A DNA stretch of 19,692 nucleotides from assembly GCA_033297205.1 (NCBI GenBank), contig MU859413.1, positions 1-19,692 of the forward strand, given 5' to 3'. Below, one piece after another: positions 17,507 to 19,692 of this stretch; within the stretch, counting starts at the first letter, position 1; the number at the start of each line of letters is the position of its first letter. This stretch comes from Pseudoneurospora amorphoporcata. Taxonomy: Eukaryota; Ascomycota; Sordariomycetes; Sordariales; Sordariaceae. A program made the translations under genes and the position numbers. Below the pieces are notes generated by a model. That model was not told the DNA's origin and did no database searches. It worked only from the letters and a program-made list of their open reading frames with translations.

Positions 17507-18050
17507 TTCTAATATACTAAACAGAATAATAGTTTAATTATAATAATATAATTTTACTGAAAATCGACCGCTCTTTTCAAAGCAATTTATCTGGATCAAA
17601 TACAACTACAAAATTTCTATTTCTCTTCTAACTAATTTAGAAACTTCTTATCTCATTATTATATATAAGGGGACAGTAGACTAATACGCAGGTACTAGCC
17701 TGAAGGTAATCTATTGAGGTTCTACAAGGAAAGAAAGGGAGAAAGACTAGCCTGTAAGGCAGTCTAGCCACCTATCCTTTTATCGCCGTGCGTAGTGTAG
17801 ATGCCTGAGGCAGCACATGGGAGCTCGTGAAGGTTGGAGGAACCCGAGGGTGCTCGGAAGGTCTCTAGGCATGCTGGAGTCCTGCCGGCTTGGCGTGTGT
17901 TGTCGTGCTAGCACTGGTCTGGCTAACTGAGTGCCAGATGCCAGTACTAGGCGCCAGACTCATGACATTATATAACGAATAGAAGGATTACTTATTAAGC
18001 CTAACGATTGCTAACTAAATTGTTTACCAAAGTAAATTCATTTTTAAGGT
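17507..18050. other. AT-rich flank and GC-richer block, possible LTR relic
   Basis: 17507-17660 is AT-rich and without features. 17660-17970 is clearly GC-richer, bounded by TTATATA on both sides (near 17661 and 17973). Read on the minus strand it begins TGTCATGAGTCTGGC and contains GATAAAAGG, which resembles an LTR with a TATA box, but I find no matching CA terminus. No coding frame is credible. Confidence 0.3.
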
Positions 18051-18053
18051 AAG

Positions 18054-18164
18054 AAAGACCTGAACATCATTATGAAAGACCTAGAGATTATTAGCGAAGA
18101 CTTAGAGATTATCAGCGAAGACTTGGAGATTGTCGGCGAAGACCTAAAGAATATCGGAGGCTAA
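18054..18164 (+). repeat. 21-bp tandem repeat encoding heptads, in a short open frame
   Basis: Five units start 21 bp apart, with AGAC anchors at 18056, 18077, 18098, 18119 and 18140. In the plus frame they read KDLNIIM, KDLEIIS, EDLEIIS, EDLEIVG, EDLKNIGG and then stop. Hydrophobic residues at positions 3, 5 and 6 of each heptad would make an amphipathic helix or coiled coil. The frame is open from a stop at 18045-18047; the first ATG gives only about 30 residues (18072-18164). Leucine codons vary (CTG, CTA, TTA, TTG) while the residue is kept. It is probably the surviving piece of a larger coding sequence. Confidence 0.6.
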
Positions 18165-18300
18165 CTAATTTAACCTATAGATTTATCAAGCGCAATAGCC
18201 AGCCCATTTTGCCTAATATAATTATATAATTTCCTTCATCTATTATTATAAACTTCGACAAAATCCCTCTCCCTTTCAAATATTTCAATAGTCATACCTA

Positions 18301-19058
18301 TTCAATAAAAGGAAGCAAATCTATTTGTAATAAGACTAATCAAAATAAATAGAATAAACGACAAACTACCCTAATTCTATATATTTTTACAAATAGTATT
18401 ACTCGTCTTAAACCAACTATTATCTTTTATAGAGAGGGCACGTCTTATAAAATAATTAAGGAGAAAACTCTCTATATTCAAAATATAGAAATACAATTCA
18501 ACAAAACAACATATCAAAACGAAGACTAACTACTTAACTAACTTAATAACGAACTTACTCCTATTATTACATGCAACAACGATATTAAGCAAAAATTATT
18601 ACTAATTATAGATATAAACCTATCTTATAATACTTAGCAAATTCGTAATAAATTTAAGGATATAAAAGTAGTACTAGCTATAATTCCTAATAGCCTTACT
18701 AACCTTGTTTAATCTTTTAATACCGCTATTAACTTATTATTTAAAAAGATATTAAAAGAGGAGACAAAATTAATTATAAAAAACTAAAAGAAGGATAACC
18801 TAGATAAATAATAATCTATCTTTAATAGGAGAATTATAATTATTTACGTAGTTTAAAGTATTAGAATACTTTAATAACTAAAAAAAAAAGATGTAATTAT
18901 CAAATATTTCAAAAACAATAGTATATCCATTCTTCTAAATAACAACGAAAATTACCTTATCAATATTAAAGAAATTAGCTGAAAAACTATCGACTAGTGT
19001 AATTAAAAGAATACTATTAATATTGTTTGCTGCAATGCCCTAACTAGCCTATGATGAT
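18301..19058 (+). pseudogene. AT-rich degraded coding relic
   Basis: One plus-strand frame is protein-like, with a stop-free run of about 60 codons (about 18353-18527) that includes YREGTSYKIIKEKTLYIQ, followed by further stretches such as DIKVVLAIIPNSLTNLV. Stops recur (about fourteen in 250 codons), mostly TAA/TAG that could derive from CAA, CAG or TGG. The very high A/T content makes the statistical support modest, and I recognise no family. A RIP-mutated retroelement or other transposon protein is the likeliest source. Confidence 0.3.
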
Positions 19059-19076
19059 AGTACTAGTATAAGGATG

Positions 19077-19286
19077 CTACAGTGAACTATGCACTTGTAG
19101 CAGAGCGGAGCGGAAGCGGTGGTACGACAGCAGTGCTGAAGGAAGCAGCGTAGTTGTAGCGTAGTTGCAAATACAATAGGAGTGTTGTAAAAGAGGTCTT
19201 AGAGAGGACTCTGCTCTCAAGACAGAAGATTACAGTGAACTCTGCACTGTGGAAAACAACTTATTATAGTGAACTCTGCACTATAA
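19077..19286 (-). repeat. Family of four hairpins with a constant 7-nt loop
   Basis: In plus-strand notation the four loops are AACTATG (stem 19077-19100, one bulge), GACTCTG (19202-19218), AACTCTG (19232-19250) and AACTCTG (19264-19286). The stems differ but stay paired: CTACAGTG/CACTTGTAG, GAGAG/CTCTC, ACAGTG/CACTGT, TTATAGTG/CACTATAA. Compensatory changes with a fixed loop indicate selection on folding or on a loop-binding partner. On the minus strand, downstream of the TATA-like box, the loop reads CAGAGTT. Confidence 0.8.
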
Positions 19287-19316
19287 GAAAAGACCGTATT
19301 GTATTGCTTGAATGTC

Positions 19317-19343
19317 CTTGCTTGCTTGCTTGCTTGCTTGCTT
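19317..19343. repeat. (CTTG)6 microsatellite
   Basis: Six perfect CTTG units plus CTT. On the minus strand this is a CAAG repeat lying about 30-60 nt downstream of the TATATAAAG box, so it would be near the start of any transcript from there. Confidence 0.92.
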
Positions 19344-19374
19344 AAGGAGTGACTAACTAACGGAGAGGAGAGGT

Positions 19375-19383
19375 CTTTATATA
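19375..19383 (-). promoter_or_regulatory. TATA box-like site, minus strand
   Basis: TATATAAAG on the minus strand is embedded in TGTGTATATAAAGACC, close to an ideal TATA box. Transcription would start at about 19,345-19,355 and run leftward across the microsatellite and the hairpins. Confidence 0.45.
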
Positions 19384-19527
19384 CACAAATGCTGAGTGTC
19401 TGGAAGCTTCTAGAGTGTAGAAGTGCTTGTAAGAGTACTATACCATGAAAGGAAAGAGTTGAATCTATGAGCTTCTGTTGTATTCCATAATGACAAATCA
19501 ATCTAGGGAGAATGCTGAACAGGTTCG

Positions 19528-19573
19528 AGAATCTAGAACGCAGTGGTGAAACCTCTGTGTTCTAGTAGATTCT
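19528..19573. repeat. Imperfect inverted repeat, 16-bp arms
   Basis: AGAATCTAGAACGCAG (19528-19543) pairs with CTGTGTTCTAG (19555-19565) followed by TAGATTCT (19566-19573). The right arm carries a 3-nt TAG insertion and one C/T difference that still allows G-U pairing. The 11-nt spacer has inner GGT/ACC pairing. It would be a stable hairpin in RNA on either strand. Confidence 0.7.
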
Positions 19574-19692
19574 GTGAGGGCTGAGTCGACTGATTCCGTA
19601 ACGTAGAAGGAATAGTGTCCTCAGCAATTAGCCTTCTATACTACAAGGTAGTACAAGGCAGTTACAAGGCACAGTACTAGCCACACGTTAAC

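Larger units (their letters stand above)
19059..19692 (-). mobile_element. LTR-like or repeat-derived segment, minus orientation, truncated by window end
   Basis: Composition returns to mixed. On the minus strand a TATATAAAG box (19383-19375) is followed by a (CAAG)n tract and then a series of hairpins, an arrangement compatible with a retrotransposon LTR or leader. Candidate termini exist (TGTCATTATGG from 19493 leftward; TTTTACAACA ending at 19183) but no target duplication supports them. A further inverted repeat lies at 19528-19573. No coding frame is credible; the 94-codon minus frame at 19217-19501 crosses the TATA box and hairpins. Confidence 0.35.

Noticed and set aside
17899..17969. 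TGTCGTG ... CATGACA pair, considered as element ends
   Set aside because: The arms diverge after a few bases and the 70-bp span has no target duplication.

Overview
The window looks like nuclear DNA of a filamentous ascomycete, most likely a Sordariomycete with repeat-induced point mutation (RIP). The evidence is a fungal-specific kinase gene with one 5' intron, fungal GT/AG splice sites, a CT-rich promoter, and a flank of AT-rich repeats depleted in CpA/TpG. The species cannot be named from what I see.

Layout. Positions 1 to about 8,050 have ordinary base composition, but I can defend no gene there; the open frames are short, unrecognisable and often lack an ATG. From about 8,280 to 11,825 lies the only confident protein gene, a SAT4/HAL4/NPR1-type serine/threonine kinase. 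It has a CT-rich promoter, a leader of about 1.1 kb almost free of ATG (with a three-codon uORF and a 32-base poly-T), a start at 9480 that is not in the longest open frame, an intron at 9526-9732, and the kinase domain in the C-terminal half. Its 3' flank runs to about 12,700.

From 12,711 to the end the window is a mobile-element island. In order it holds: a foldback-type DNA element (12711-13407) with a TA-flanked MITE nested in it (12951-13228); a complete solo LTR (13408-13859) with a 5-bp target duplication, inserted in the last bases of the foldback element and carrying a 25-bp-period palindrome array in its U3; a second MITE of the same family (14128-14449); a RIP-degraded coding relic (about 15120-16035); two related TIR elements (16281-16739 and 16749-17498) inserted one into the target-site duplication of the other; a GC-richer block; a 21-bp repeat encoding heptads; a second AT-rich coding relic; and an LTR-like segment with a family of covarying hairpins.

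The two halves appear functionally independent: a conserved regulatory gene bordering a transposon sink. The most unusual items are the paired elements sharing one target site, the hairpin family with a constant 7-nt loop, and the strand-specific absence of ATG in the kinase leader.
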